A DNA stretch of 64,000 nucleotides from an uncultured Myxococcales bacterium (GTDB lineage Bacteria; Myxococcota_A; UBA9042), in the NCBI GenBank assembly GCA_903842345.1, contig CAIMLR010000014.1, forward strand, positions 1 to 64,000, in the 5' to 3' direction. Numbering within the stretch: position 1 is the first letter of the stretch; every line of letters starts with the position of its first letter. The position numbers were made by a program, and so were the translations under genes. Below, piece after piece: positions 51,149 to 60,378 of the stretch. The notes under the pieces were generated by a model. The model did not search any database. It saw only the letters and a program-made list of their open reading frames with translations, and was not told the origin of the DNA.

Positions 51149-51952
51149 TCAGCCGCCACAAGCCGCGGCGTAGTCGTTGCAGCAATCGCCCTTGCCGATG
51201 CACGGCTGGTCGCAGAAGCAGTCGGTTGATGCGCCGCCGCAGTGGCCGGAACATGAGCCGGTCTTGGCCGCTTTGCAGTCGCCGGGACACGTCGTCGTCG
51301 TCTCGTTGGCCTCGCACAGCCCGTCGCCGCAGCCGCCCGCGCAGATGAGCATGCCGCACGACGCGAGCCCAAACGCCGCCGCGTCACCCGTCCAGTTTGC
51401 CTGACAGACGGAAAGGCAGCCCTGGCCGCCGCCGCACGCGACGACGCAGTCCATGGCGGCGTTGATCGCGGCCGCGCAGATGGACGATTGGATGCACACA
51501 TACGTCTGCGACGGGCAGTGCTTCTGGAAACACGCCTGGTTCGGCAGCGGCGACGTCACCGGCACATCGCTCACATCCGCGTCCGGCGTCGCGCCATCCA
51601 GCTTGGCGTCGACCGCGTCGACCTTGGCATCCGCGACTTGGCCATCCGGGTGCGAGGCATCGGTGAAGACTGCGGAATCGCCGTTCGCCGTCGCGTCATC
51701 GCCCGAGAATGGCGCTTCGCACGTCGTCAGCCGCGCGCCTGTGTCGTCCGGTGGCAGCAGCAAGCACGCCAGTGGCGGTTGGCAAAGGGCAAACGGCGTC
51801 CACTGCCCGTTGGCGGGGTTGCAGAACGCGCGCCGCTCATGCGTGGCGTCGCACTGCTCGTGGTCCGTCGTCGGATCGCAGCGCGCCGCGGCGAGCTGGT
51901 CCGGCGTCGCCTTGCACGCCGTCAGCAACAAGAACAGCAACAGATACCGCAT
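51149..51952 (-). CDS. Cys-rich lipoprotein with somatomedin-B-like C-terminus
   Basis: A 267-residue lipoprotein (FLLLTAC). A Cys-containing N-terminal part, an Asp/Ala/Val-rich linker, and a Cys-rich domain (CFQKHCPSQTYVC ... CGGGQGC) are followed at the C-terminus by a stretch with eight Cys: CSGHCGG ... CFCDQPCIGKGDCCNDY ... C. This spacing and the GDCCxDY core match the somatomedin-B fold, best known in animals but also present in some Myxococcota secreted proteins. GGAGG precedes ATG 51952. Function unknown; a binding or adhesion role is a guess. It converges with the dehydrogenase gene. Confidence 0.8.
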   Translation of the reverse strand: MRYLLLFLLLTACKATPDQLAAARCDPTTDHEQCDATHERRAFCNPANGQWTPFALCQPPLACLLLPPDDTGARLTTCEAPFSGDDATANGDSAVFTDASHPDGQVADAKVDAVDAKLDGATPDADVSDVPVTSPLPNQACFQKHCPSQTYVCIQSSICAAAINAAMDCVVACGGGQGCLSVCQANWTGDAAAFGLASCGMLICAGGCGDGLCEANETTTTCPGDCKAAKTGSCSGHCGGASTDCFCDQPCIGKGDCCNDYAAACGG

Positions 51953-52080
51953 GAACACCTCCGCATGCAGCGCATTCGCTGGCACACTCCGCACTGCTAT
52001 GGCAGACTACTCCGCCGCCGGTCACCGCGCCACGGCCGCTCCGTCGGTCACGCCACCCTCACCTGTTTGCCCAAGGACTG

Positions 52081-52995
52081 ATGAGCACCTCCGCCGAAAG
52101 CCAGTCGCACCTCCAAGCGCTTGAAGACGAAAGCATTTTCATCATGCGCGAAGTCGCCGCGGAGTTTGAGCGGCCTTGTCTGCTGTTCTCGGGCGGCAAG
52201 GACAGCATCGTCATGCTGCGGCTGGCGGAGAAGGCCTTCCGGCCCGGAAAATTTCCGTTTCCGCTCATGCATATCGATACGGGCCACAACTTCCCGGAAG
52301 TCGTGGCATTTCGCGACTACCGCGCGGCCCAGTTGGGCGAACGCCTGATCGTCCGTTCCGTGGAAGACAGCATCCGGACTGGACGGATTGTCGAACGGCC
52401 GGGCCAGGACAACTCCCGCAACCGGATGCAGATCCCGACCCTGCTGGATGCGCTCGCGGAATTCCGCTTTGACGCGGTCTTTGGCGGCGCACGGCGCGAC
52501 GAGGAGAAGGCCCGCGCCAAGGAGCGCATCTACTCGTTCCGCGATCAGCACGGCCAATGGGATCCAAAAAACCAACGGCCAGAGCTGTGGAATCTCTACA
52601 ACGGCCGCATCCACAACGGCGAAAACATCCGGATCTTCCCGATCTCAAATTGGACTGAGCTGGACATCTGGCAGTACATCGCGACCGAACAGCTCGAGAT
52701 TCCGAGCATCTACTACGCGCACAAGCGGCCAATCGTAATCCGCAATGGCCTCGTGCTGCCGATTTCTGACCTGCTGCCGGCGCTGCCGGACGAGATCGTG
52801 GAAGAACGCACCGTGCGCTTCCGCACCGTCGGCGACGCGACTTGCACGGCGTGCGTCGAATCGCCCGCGTCCGATCCATGGCAAGTCATTGAGGAAACTG
52901 CGGTCACGCGCATCACGGAACGCGGTGCCACGCGCGTCGACGACAAAGTCAGCGAAGCGTCGATGGAAGACCGCAAACGCGCTGGCTATTTCTAG
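52081..52995 (+). CDS. cysD: Sulfate adenylyltransferase, small subunit
   Basis: A 304-residue PP-loop ATPase subunit that forms adenosine phosphosulfate from ATP and sulfate together with CysN. The PP-loop SGGKDS is at residues 37-42, with family blocks HIDTGHNFPEV, SFRDQHGQWDPKNQRPELW and ISNWTELDIWQYI. The C-terminus SMEDRKRAGYF is family-typical. AAGGA precedes the ATG. It heads the cysD-cysN pair. No APS/PAPS reductase or sulfite reductase gene lies in the window. Confidence 0.97.
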   Translation: MSTSAESQSHLQALEDESIFIMREVAAEFERPCLLFSGGKDSIVMLRLAEKAFRPGKFPFPLMHIDTGHNFPEVVAFRDYRAAQLGERLIVRSVEDSIRTGRIVERPGQDNSRNRMQIPTLLDALAEFRFDAVFGGARRDEEKARAKERIYSFRDQHGQWDPKNQRPELWNLYNGRIHNGENIRIFPISNWTELDIWQYIATEQLEIPSIYYAHKRPIVIRNGLVLPISDLLPALPDEIVEERTVRFRTVGDATCTACVESPASDPWQVIEETAVTRITERGATRVDDKVSEASMEDRKRAGYF

Positions 52996-53144
52996 ACATG
53001 CCGACGCTTGTTGGGTATCCAACTTGGCCGGCCAGACCCGCGGCATTTCGGCCTGAACCGCGAGCGTGCGCCTCCGGTTGCGCGCCGCAGACCAAAGCGG
53101 CCTGATTTCAGACTTCTGTCACCGTGTCTTGGGAGGATCGGAAA

Positions 53145-54896
53145 TTGGATCTGCTTCGTTTTTCCACCGCTGGTTCTGTTGATGACGGCAAATCCACGCT
53201 GATTGGCCGGCTGTTGTTTGATTCCAAAGGCGTTTTTGAGGACCAGCTGGAGGCCGCCGAGCGCTCCACGGTCAATCGCTCCGCCGGTCCGATCGACCTT
53301 TCCCTGCTGACGGACGGCCTACGCGCTGAACGCGAGCAAGGCATCACGATCGACGTCGCGTACCGCTATTTTGCCACGCCCAAGCGCAAATTCATCATCG
53401 CCGACACGCCGGGCCATGAGCAGTACACGCGCAACATGGCGACGGGTGCGTCGACCGCCGATCTGGCGATCATCCTCATTGACGCCCGCTATGGCGCGCT
53501 CGTGCAGTCGCGCCGGCACACGATCATCGCGTCTTTGCTGAAGATTCCGCAGATCGTCATCGCCGTGAACAAGATGGACCTCGTCGGCTTCTCCCATGAG
53601 CGCTTCCTCGAAATTCAGCGCGATTTCCAGCCGTTTGTCGACCAGATGGGCTTCACGGGCGTGCAGTGGATTCCGCTGTCGGCGCTGAACGGCGACAACG
53701 TGGTGACGTGCACGGACGTCGCGCCGTGGTATCACGGGCCGAGCCTGCTGGAGCATCTGGAGACCGTCGAGATCGCGCCGGTGGACGTCCGCGACGACTT
53801 TCGCTTCCCGGTTCAGCTCGTGATCCGGCCGAACCTCGATTTTCGCGGTTTCGCGGGCCTGCTGGCGGCGGGGACGCTGAAAGTGGGCGATGAAGTGCTG
53901 GCGCTGCCGGCGGGAACGCGCAGCAAGGTGAAGCAGATCCACACGCACGACGCGAACCTGCCGCAGGTGTCCGCGCCGCGCTGCGTGACGGTGCTGCTTG
54001 AAGATGAAATTGACGTTTCGCGCGGCGACATGCTGGTGCATCCGCAGCGGCTGCCATGGGTCAAGCGCGATTTTGACGCGCAGCTCGTGTGGATGGACGC
54101 GACGCCGCTGGACGTGACGCGACCGTACCTGATCAAGCACACGACGCGGACGGTGCGGGTCAAGATCGCGCAACTGCTGTACCGCATCGACACGAATACC
54201 CTGGAGCACGTGCCGGCGGAGACGCAGCAGCTCAATGAGATCAGCCGCGTGCGGATCTCGGCAGCGCAGGCGCTGTACCTCGACAGCTACGAGAGCAACC
54301 GGACGACGGGCAGCTTCATCCTCATCGATCCGCTGACCAACGCGACGGTGGCTGCGGGCATGGTCGTCGCCGATCAGCCGGCGGATGAACAGGCGGTGTC
54401 GACGCTGAGCCGCATCGATCGCGCGGCGCGTGAGGCGCACAACGGCCACCGCGCGCAGGCGCTCCTGTTGGCGGGCACGAGTCGCGAAGCGCAAACGCAG
54501 TTTGCCCGCGCGCTGGAGACCCGGCTGTTCCACCGCGGCGCGCAGGTGCTGGTGCTGGATAGCGAGAGCGCGCGCGGCGATCTGTCTGCGTTGACGGCGA
54601 CGATTCGGCTGCTGCTGAGCGCAGGCCTCGTCGTGCTGATTGACCTGCCGCTCGACACACGCGCGGAACGCGATGCCCTGCGGCGCGCGCTGGGTGTGGA
54701 CGATTTGGCGGAGATGCTGATCGACGCGCCGGATGCGCCGCTCAATGGCGACTTCCAGCGGCCGGTCCTGGCGGATTGCACAGTTCCGCTGCGCCGCGCG
54801 GGCCTGGATGCGGCGACCGCGCAGGCGGTGACGTGGCTGGCGGATCAGGGCCTGTTCGGGACGCACCGCGTGGTGAGCCCGGGCGCGGGCATCTAG
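53145..54896 (+). CDS. cysN: Sulfate adenylyltransferase GTPase subunit with degenerate APS-kinase domain
   Basis: A 583-residue protein. The GTPase part (about 1-425) has GSVDDGKS (10-17), DTPGHEQY and NKMD, and drives APS synthesis with CysD. The C-terminal approximately 150 residues align with the APS-kinase (CysC) half of CysNC fusions, but the Walker A GLSGAGKST has become AGTSREAQT, losing the Gly-Lys-Ser core. That half is therefore probably not a kinase. The start is a TTG at 53145 with GGGAGG just upstream, giving MDLLRFSTAGSVDDGKS as in other CysN; a GTG at 53124 is the alternative. It is 149 bases after cysD. Confidence 0.93.
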   Translation: MDLLRFSTAGSVDDGKSTLIGRLLFDSKGVFEDQLEAAERSTVNRSAGPIDLSLLTDGLRAEREQGITIDVAYRYFATPKRKFIIADTPGHEQYTRNMATGASTADLAIILIDARYGALVQSRRHTIIASLLKIPQIVIAVNKMDLVGFSHERFLEIQRDFQPFVDQMGFTGVQWIPLSALNGDNVVTCTDVAPWYHGPSLLEHLETVEIAPVDVRDDFRFPVQLVIRPNLDFRGFAGLLAAGTLKVGDEVLALPAGTRSKVKQIHTHDANLPQVSAPRCVTVLLEDEIDVSRGDMLVHPQRLPWVKRDFDAQLVWMDATPLDVTRPYLIKHTTRTVRVKIAQLLYRIDTNTLEHVPAETQQLNEISRVRISAAQALYLDSYESNRTTGSFILIDPLTNATVAAGMVVADQPADEQAVSTLSRIDRAAREAHNGHRAQALLLAGTSREAQTQFARALETRLFHRGAQVLVLDSESARGDLSALTATIRLLLSAGLVVLIDLPLDTRAERDALRRALGVDDLAEMLIDAPDAPLNGDFQRPVLADCTVPLRRAGLDAATAQAVTWLADQGLFGTHRVVSPGAGI

Positions 54897-54905
54897 CCTC
54901 AGGGA

Positions 54906-55520
54906 CTAAGCGTCAATCGAACCTTTGGTCGACGGCAGCTCCGCGACCGCCCGCGGGTGACGCGCGACGGCGAGCTCCAGCGCACGGGCAAACGCCTTGA
55001 ACAGCGCCTCGATCTTGTGGTGGTCGTTCTGCCCGCGGATCAGCTCCAGGTGCAGGTTGACGCCGAGCGCGATCGCCATGGCCTGAAAGAACTCCACGAC
55101 CAGATCCGTGTGCAGTTCGCCGACGGTCTCCCGCGTAAATTCCGCGAGAAACACCAAGTGCGGCCGGCCGCCGATGTCGATCGCGCACTCCGCCAGCGTT
55201 TCGTCCATCGGAAAGCGGCACGATCCGGTGCGCCAAATGCCGCGCTTGTCGCCCAGCGCCTGCTTGATCGCCTGACCCAGCACGATCGCCGTATCCTCGA
55301 CCGTATGGTGCTGGTCCACGTGGAGATCGCCGCGGATGTGCATCGTCAAGTCGATGTGGCTGTGCCGGCCGAGCGCGTCGAGCATGTGGCCAAAAAAGCC
55401 GATGGGGCAATCGATCTGCGTCGCACCCACGCCGTCCAGGTTGACGGTCGCGGAGATTTGCGTCTCTTTGGAGTTGCGCTCAACCGCGGCGATGCGCGGT
55501 GGATTCACTGCTGTAGCCAT
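54906..55520 (-). CDS. hisB: Imidazoleglycerol-phosphate dehydratase
   Basis: A 204-residue monofunctional HisB, the sixth step of histidine biosynthesis. The manganese-binding repeats are visible: GFFGHMLDALGRHSHIDL with DLHVDQHHTVED, then FFQAMA and QNDHHKIEALFKAFARAL. There is no N-terminal histidinol-phosphatase domain as in enterobacterial HisB. The start codon overlaps the end of the hisC-HAD gene by 16 bases. It is the last gene of hisG-hisC::HAD-hisB. Confidence 0.96.
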   Translation of the reverse strand: MATAVNPPRIAAVERNSKETQISATVNLDGVGATQIDCPIGFFGHMLDALGRHSHIDLTMHIRGDLHVDQHHTVEDTAIVLGQAIKQALGDKRGIWRTGSCRFPMDETLAECAIDIGGRPHLVFLAEFTRETVGELHTDLVVEFFQAMAIALGVNLHLELIRGQNDHHKIEALFKAFARALELAVARHPRAVAELPSTKGSIDA

Positions 55521-57283
55521 TTCAGGACCTCGCCAACTGAAGCGAACACGACTTCTGCGCCGGCTGCATAGAGCTTCTCGGCAAGGCCGCTGCTCCAGGA
55601 TTGCCCTGCCGGCAGGATGCCGATGGGATAGACGCCCGCCGCGCGCGCCGCCTGCATGTCGTCGACCGAGTCGCCGAGATACGCCGCGCCCGCAACCGGC
55701 GCCTGCACGTGCTGCAGCGCGAGGAAGATCCCGTCTGGCGCCGGCTTGGCGGCCGAATCTTCCATCGCCACAAGCACCGGCCACGTTCCCAGCGCGCCGT
55801 TGAGCTTGAGCGTGTGCAGCGCTTCCTCGCGCGGCCGCCCCGTGACGATCGCGGTCTGGAAACGCCCGCGGATGTGCGCGCGCTGCTCGGCGTCGATGAG
55901 GAACGGCTCGCCGGCGATCAGCCCCTCGCCCACCTCGCCCCAATAGATGCGCTGGAACGTCTCGTAAATCGCGTTGGTGTCGACTTCGCCGCCGACCTCC
56001 GCGATCAGCGCCGCGGTGCAGTCCCAGTCGTTGTTCAGCCCGCCGCGGCGCTTCAGGAGTTCCACGTGTTCGAGCGTCAGCTGCGCCAGCACGACTTCCT
56101 TGGCGCCCTGCGCGATCAGCAAGTTGCGCGCGGTCTCGACGATGGCCACCCGGTAGCTGCGGCTCGTGTCGACGAGCGGCCCATCCATGTCAAAAACCAG
56201 CGTCTGCAGCCGCGGCGGTGGCACGAGCACTTTGCGGATCGCACCGGCCGTCCGCGCCATCTGCGGCCGATCGCCGATCGCGATGCGCGCCCAGCCGTTC
56301 AGCCGCGGATGACTGCCCGTGCGATTCCGGATGAGGATCGCCTCCTGCGCCAGATGCGCCGTCACTTCCTGCGCGCGGTCGCCAAAGTGCGCCAGCACAA
56401 AGTTGGCGTTGGCCGGGCCCGGCTCAACGTTCATCGCCGTCAGCGCCGCCACAAACTCGGTTCGCGCCGCCGTGATTTCAAGCACATGGGCACGGGTTTC
56501 TTCCGGATGCGCCATCACCGCCAGCGCCGCAGCGATCGCCGCCCGGTTGACGTTGAACGGGTTGAGCACCCGCCGCAGCGCCTCGATATTCTGCGCCTGG
56601 CTCAGCACCGCGCCTGCGCGCAGCCCCGCGAGGCCATGCACCTTGGAGAACGAACGGATGATGAAAAGGTGCGGAAAGCGCGGCAGCAGGTCCGCGACCG
56701 AGCGGCCAACGAACTCGGCGTACGTCTCGTCAATCACCACCGGACAGGTCACCCGCTGCAGCGTCTCCTCGATGATCGCGCGGTCGCAGAGCGTTCCGGT
56801 CGGATTGTTGGGCGTCACGAGCGCGATCATCCCCACGTCAGGCTGGGCAATCGCGTGGAGCCACGCTTCGCGGTCAAAGCTGAAGCCCGGCAGGAGCGGC
56901 ACGCCCGTCATCGGATTGCCGTACAGCTGCGCCCAAATCTTGAACATGTCGTAGCCGGGATCGACCGTGACAAGCGCCTTGCCCGGCAGCAGATGCGCCT
57001 CGCAGATCGCCTTGATCGCCTCGTCGCCGCCCGCCGCGCACGTCAGCTCATCGACGCCAACGCCAAACCACGCCGCCGCCTTCGCGTGCCACTCGGCGTA
57101 GACCGGATACGTCGCAATGGTCGCGGACGAGAGCGCCGCGTGCACCGCTTCGACGACAAAGGATGCCGCGCCGCCCGGATGCTCGTTGACGTCCAGACGC
57201 AAGTAGCCAGCGCGCTCAAACTGTGGAATGCGATACGGTTCAACCGCTTCCAGGGCGATGCGCGAAGGCAGGAACGGCTTCAC
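55505..57283 (-). CDS. hisC: Histidinol-phosphate aminotransferase fused to a HAD phosphatase-like domain
   Basis: A 592-residue fusion. Residues 1-355 are a class I/II aminotransferase of the HisC type (LDVNEHP, VTPNNPTGT, VIDETYAEF, PLP-lysine segment RSFSKVHGLAGLRAG near Lys213). From about 357 a HAD hydrolase follows: DMDGPLVDTS (motif I), VTGRPREEA (motif II) and GDSVDDMQAARAAG (motif IV). Histidinol phosphate made by the first half is the substrate of histidinol phosphatase, and no other phosphatase gene is in this operon, so the HAD half is a good candidate for that next step. The GTG start overlaps the hisG stop. Confidence 0.93.
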   Translation of the reverse strand: MKPFLPSRIALEAVEPYRIPQFERAGYLRLDVNEHPGGAASFVVEAVHAALSSATIATYPVYAEWHAKAAAWFGVGVDELTCAAGGDEAIKAICEAHLLPGKALVTVDPGYDMFKIWAQLYGNPMTGVPLLPGFSFDREAWLHAIAQPDVGMIALVTPNNPTGTLCDRAIIEETLQRVTCPVVIDETYAEFVGRSVADLLPRFPHLFIIRSFSKVHGLAGLRAGAVLSQAQNIEALRRVLNPFNVNRAAIAAALAVMAHPEETRAHVLEITAARTEFVAALTAMNVEPGPANANFVLAHFGDRAQEVTAHLAQEAILIRNRTGSHPRLNGWARIAIGDRPQMARTAGAIRKVLVPPPRLQTLVFDMDGPLVDTSRSYRVAIVETARNLLIAQGAKEVVLAQLTLEHVELLKRRGGLNNDWDCTAALIAEVGGEVDTNAIYETFQRIYWGEVGEGLIAGEPFLIDAEQRAHIRGRFQTAIVTGRPREEALHTLKLNGALGTWPVLVAMEDSAAKPAPDGIFLALQHVQAPVAGAAYLGDSVDDMQAARAAGVYPIGILPAGQSWSSGLAEKLYAAGAEVVFASVGEVLKWLQQ

Positions 57284-58134
57284 GGAATCACCTTGCGCAG
57301 GTCAGTTTCCAGGATATCCGTAGCGCCCAGCCGCTTGAGCTCCGGAATCAGCCGCGGAACCAAGGACTTGCGAACCGCAACTTTCACCGCGTAGCCGCTC
57401 TGGCCATAGAGCTGGGCGATCGTCGGCGACTTCATCGCCGGCAACTGCGCCACGAGCAGCGGCAGCCGCGCTTCGTCGATGTTCATCTCCAGGATCACGC
57501 GATCGCGGGCGTCGATGACCGACTTGATGAGCAACAGCAGTTCCTCAATCACCTTGCGCTGTTCCGGATTATCCATGGCGCGCGGATTGGCGATGATCCG
57601 CGTCGTGGACTGCAGCAGCGTGTCGAGGATCTGAAGGTGATTCTCCACGAGCGTCCGACCGCTCGCCGTGTTGTCCACGATGAGATCGGCGTCTTCAGGC
57701 GGGAATACTTCCGTTGCGCCGTAGCTGCGCATGTAATGAAAATCGTGGACGTTCTTGCTGTTCAGCCAGCGCCGCGTGAGGTTCTCGTACTCGCTGACGA
57801 CGACGAGCTTCGGGCGGCCGAGGATGGCCTCCGCGCTCAGGCCTTCAGGCGCCGCGGCGACGATGCGGACCGGATCAAAGCCGAGATCGAGCAGTTCCAC
57901 GACCTCCGCGCCGCTCTCCTGCACCCAGTCCAGACCCGTGAATCCGAGATCGTGCGAGCCAAGGCCAACCAGCGCCGCGACATTTTGCGCCTTGAGCACC
58001 TTGATGGTCAGGCGTTCGTCGTTGCAGTCCGGGCGATAGCCGCGGTCCGGCATGCGCAGCGCAAGCCCACAATCATTCAGGAGAATCGAGACTTTCTCAA
58101 AGATCCGGCCTTTCGGCAGTGCAAGTCGCAGCAT
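57280..58134 (-). CDS. hisG: ATP phosphoribosyltransferase, long form
   Basis: A 284-residue HisG, the first and feedback-controlled step of histidine synthesis. The N-terminal LRLALPKGRIFEK, the PRPP-site region DLIVDNTASGRTLVENHL and a C-terminal approximately 75-residue regulatory domain are present. That makes it the long, HisZ-independent form. ATG 58134 starts the family-typical sequence; further in-frame upstream sequence is unlikely to be translated. It is the first gene of the his operon. No histidine leader peptide was seen in the 187 bases upstream. Confidence 0.96.
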   Translation of the reverse strand: MLRLALPKGRIFEKVSILLNDCGLALRMPDRGYRPDCNDERLTIKVLKAQNVAALVGLGSHDLGFTGLDWVQESGAEVVELLDLGFDPVRIVAAAPEGLSAEAILGRPKLVVVSEYENLTRRWLNSKNVHDFHYMRSYGATEVFPPEDADLIVDNTASGRTLVENHLQILDTLLQSTTRIIANPRAMDNPEQRKVIEELLLLIKSVIDARDRVILEMNIDEARLPLLVAQLPAMKSPTIAQLYGQSGYAVKVAVRKSLVPRLIPELKRLGATDILETDLRKVIP

Positions 58135-58321
58135 GTTCCATCCAGTGCCGGGCAGCCGGCGGGGCGCGCAGTTTACACATCCTGAACGCATTCGAATACC
58201 CACGTGAACGGGGTCGGTCCTGGTGCATCCCGGACTCGGCCCCCCGAGCGTGCACCTCTGGCGGCACGCCGCGGCGCGGGAGGCTGTGACGTTGGAATTC
58301 CGTCAGCGCGTGGGACCAAGA

Positions 58322-59083
58322 TTAGCGGCTCAACCTGGGTGCCCGCGCCAGCCGATCGCGCAAGGCCAAGATTTCCGTCGGCGGCGGCGCGAGCGACGTG
58401 CCGTCAAGGGCGCGAATCGCGCGCAACAGGACAATCGCGTTGGTCAGCACCGCCCAGCGAATGTGGGGGCGCATCGTGACGTCGAGGCGCATCGGCGCGA
58501 TCGGCAGGAGCGCGGCGAGCGAGGCCAGCGTCGTCCCGGGCAGCGCCATGGACGCGGGCCACGGCGTCGCGATCCGCCCGTCGTCCAGGCCGCACACGAG
58601 GTTCGCGGTCGTCGCCTCCGCCCACTGGCCATCGGGCCCCCTGAGCAGCGCGTCGTCGTCGCCGTGGGCGCGCGCCTGTTCGCGCCAGTGGCGCGTCGCG
58701 TGCAGATCCGTGGACTTGCAGGGACCAAGCGCCGCAGATCTCGCTGCGACGGCGCCCAGCGAACGGAGCGTCCACGGTCGCGGCGCCAGCTCGTCGGCCT
58801 CCAGCGGTCGCCAGGCCAGTTCAATCCCGCCGGGAAACGCCGTCAGCCGCACCCGCCAAGGCGTCCCCGGCGTCAGGAATGGCGCGGCGTCCTGCAGCAG
58901 CGACGGCAAATCGCGTTGCGGCAAGTGCAGCGTCGCCAAGCCGAGCCGCCACCGGGCCGCGTGGTGCGCCAAGCCGGGCGGAGGGCCATCGTCCCAGCGC
59001 AAGGTCTCATACACGCCGCGTTGGGCGCGCACTGCGGGCTCCTCGTCCGGACGCACCGCGCCGTGCAGCCAAACCACCCGCAT
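58322..59083 (-). CDS. pabC: Aminodeoxychorismate lyase-type class IV aminotransferase
   Basis: A 253-residue PLP enzyme of fold type IV. The putative PLP Lys lies in PCKSTDLHATRHW and the cofactor-binding Glu in EATTANLV. Residues 20-30 (RGVYETLRW) match the opening block of the family. Its ATG overlaps the pabB stop (TGATG), so it is translationally coupled and very probably releases 4-aminobenzoate from aminodeoxychorismate for folate synthesis. Sequence alone would also allow a branched-chain or D-amino-acid aminotransferase; the context decides. Confidence 0.85.
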   Translation of the reverse strand: MRVVWLHGAVRPDEEPAVRAQRGVYETLRWDDGPPPGLAHHAARWRLGLATLHLPQRDLPSLLQDAAPFLTPGTPWRVRLTAFPGGIELAWRPLEADELAPRPWTLRSLGAVAARSAALGPCKSTDLHATRHWREQARAHGDDDALLRGPDGQWAEATTANLVCGLDDGRIATPWPASMALPGTTLASLAALLPIAPMRLDVTMRPHIRWAVLTNAIVLLRAIRALDGTSLAPPPTEILALRDRLARAPRLSR

Positions 59084-60285
59084 CACTGCCCGCCGCGCAA
59101 GGTTGCCAACAAGCGCAGCGCCCCTTGCGCCTTGACGCACAGCTCCTGCCACTCGCGTTCCGGCTCGGACTGCGCGACGATCCCCGCGCCCACCTGCAAC
59201 ACAGCGTGACCCGGCTGCAGCCACACTTGCCGAATCCCCACGGCGAGATCCAACGCGCCGTCGGGCAGATCCAGGCCCAGCGCGCCGCAATACGGCCCTC
59301 GCCAACGTTGCTCCAGCCGGCCGATGACCCGCGTCGCCTGAATCTTGGGACAGCCGGTCACTGACGCCGGCGGCAGCGTCGCCTCCAGCAGCCCGGCGCG
59401 ATCGTCAGGGTTCCGCAGCACGCTGTGCACCTCGGATTCGAGATGCCACAGCGTCGCGTAAGGCGTCGGCTCGCACAGCGCCGCGACCTGCACGGATTGC
59501 CAATGGCTCGCCCGCTGCAAGTCATTGCGCACCATGTCGACGATCATCGTGTTCTCGGCGCGCTCCTTCACCGTTTGCGCCAACTGCGCCGCGGCGTGGA
59601 CGTCGGCCATCGGGTCCGCCTGACGCGGCGCGGTCCCCTTGATGGGCCGGGACTGCACGAGCGCGCCCTGGACGCGCAGGAACTGCTCCATCGAGCCGGA
59701 AAGCAGCGTGCCCTGCTCCGCCTGCCAAACCAGCGCGTAGGGCACCGGCTGGACGGCGAGGAGCGCCGCGAGCATCTCCGGCAGCGGCCGTTGCGTCGCA
59801 AAAGCCAGTTCCGCCGCGACGCTGAGGTTGACTTGATAGACCTCGCCCGCGCGGATCGCGTCGAGCGCCTGTTCAACGGCGTGCTGGAACCACGCGCTCT
59901 GCCGCAGCAGGCTCTCCGGCAACGGCAACGCGGGCTGCGGCGTGACGGCGGGCAGCACAGTCGGCTCCAGATCGCCCGGGGCAAAGGCGCACAAGTCCGC
60001 ATCCGGCCACTGGCTCGCGTGCACTTGCGGCGCGACGCCTTCCAGCGCTGCGCCGAGGTCGTAGCCCAGATAGCCGGCCACCGCGAGCCCCGCATCCCGC
60101 CACGTCTGCCACTGCCGGAGCGCGTCGCGCGCCTGCTGCTGGCAATCCACGGCCGTCAGCCGAACCTGCAGCCGATGGCGAACCGCGCGCTGACGCAAGC
60201 CCAACGCCGGCCGGTCGCCCAGCGCCAACCAGCGGCGCGGTCCCTCGCCTGCGAGCAGAAACTGCCAATCCTCGCGATGCGCCAT
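59083..60285 (-). CDS. pabB: Aminodeoxychorismate synthase component I
   Basis: A 400-residue chorismate-binding enzyme. It has PIKGT (Lys near 216), the nucleophilic-lysine motif that marks PabB rather than anthranilate synthase, then ERAENTMIVDMVRNDL, the PPASVTGCPK block and PYCGALGL. It converts chorismate to 4-amino-4-deoxychorismate with ammonia from a PabA partner, which is not in the window. The N-terminal regulatory-like part is present but short. ATG 60285 with GGAG is preferred over a TTG at 60327. Confidence 0.93.
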   Translation of the reverse strand: MAHREDWQFLLAGEGPRRWLALGDRPALGLRQRAVRHRLQVRLTAVDCQQQARDALRQWQTWRDAGLAVAGYLGYDLGAALEGVAPQVHASQWPDADLCAFAPGDLEPTVLPAVTPQPALPLPESLLRQSAWFQHAVEQALDAIRAGEVYQVNLSVAAELAFATQRPLPEMLAALLAVQPVPYALVWQAEQGTLLSGSMEQFLRVQGALVQSRPIKGTAPRQADPMADVHAAAQLAQTVKERAENTMIVDMVRNDLQRASHWQSVQVAALCEPTPYATLWHLESEVHSVLRNPDDRAGLLEATLPPASVTGCPKIQATRVIGRLEQRWRGPYCGALGLDLPDGALDLAVGIRQVWLQPGHAVLQVGAGIVAQSEPEREWQELCVKAQGALRLLATLRGGQ

Positions 60286-60378
60286 GAGCTCCAGACCGGG
60301 TGCGTGAACGCGTTTGAGACTGCCCAAGCGCCGCCCGCCGTGCTACAAGAGCCGCAGGTGGACGGCGGGCGGTGTGGA

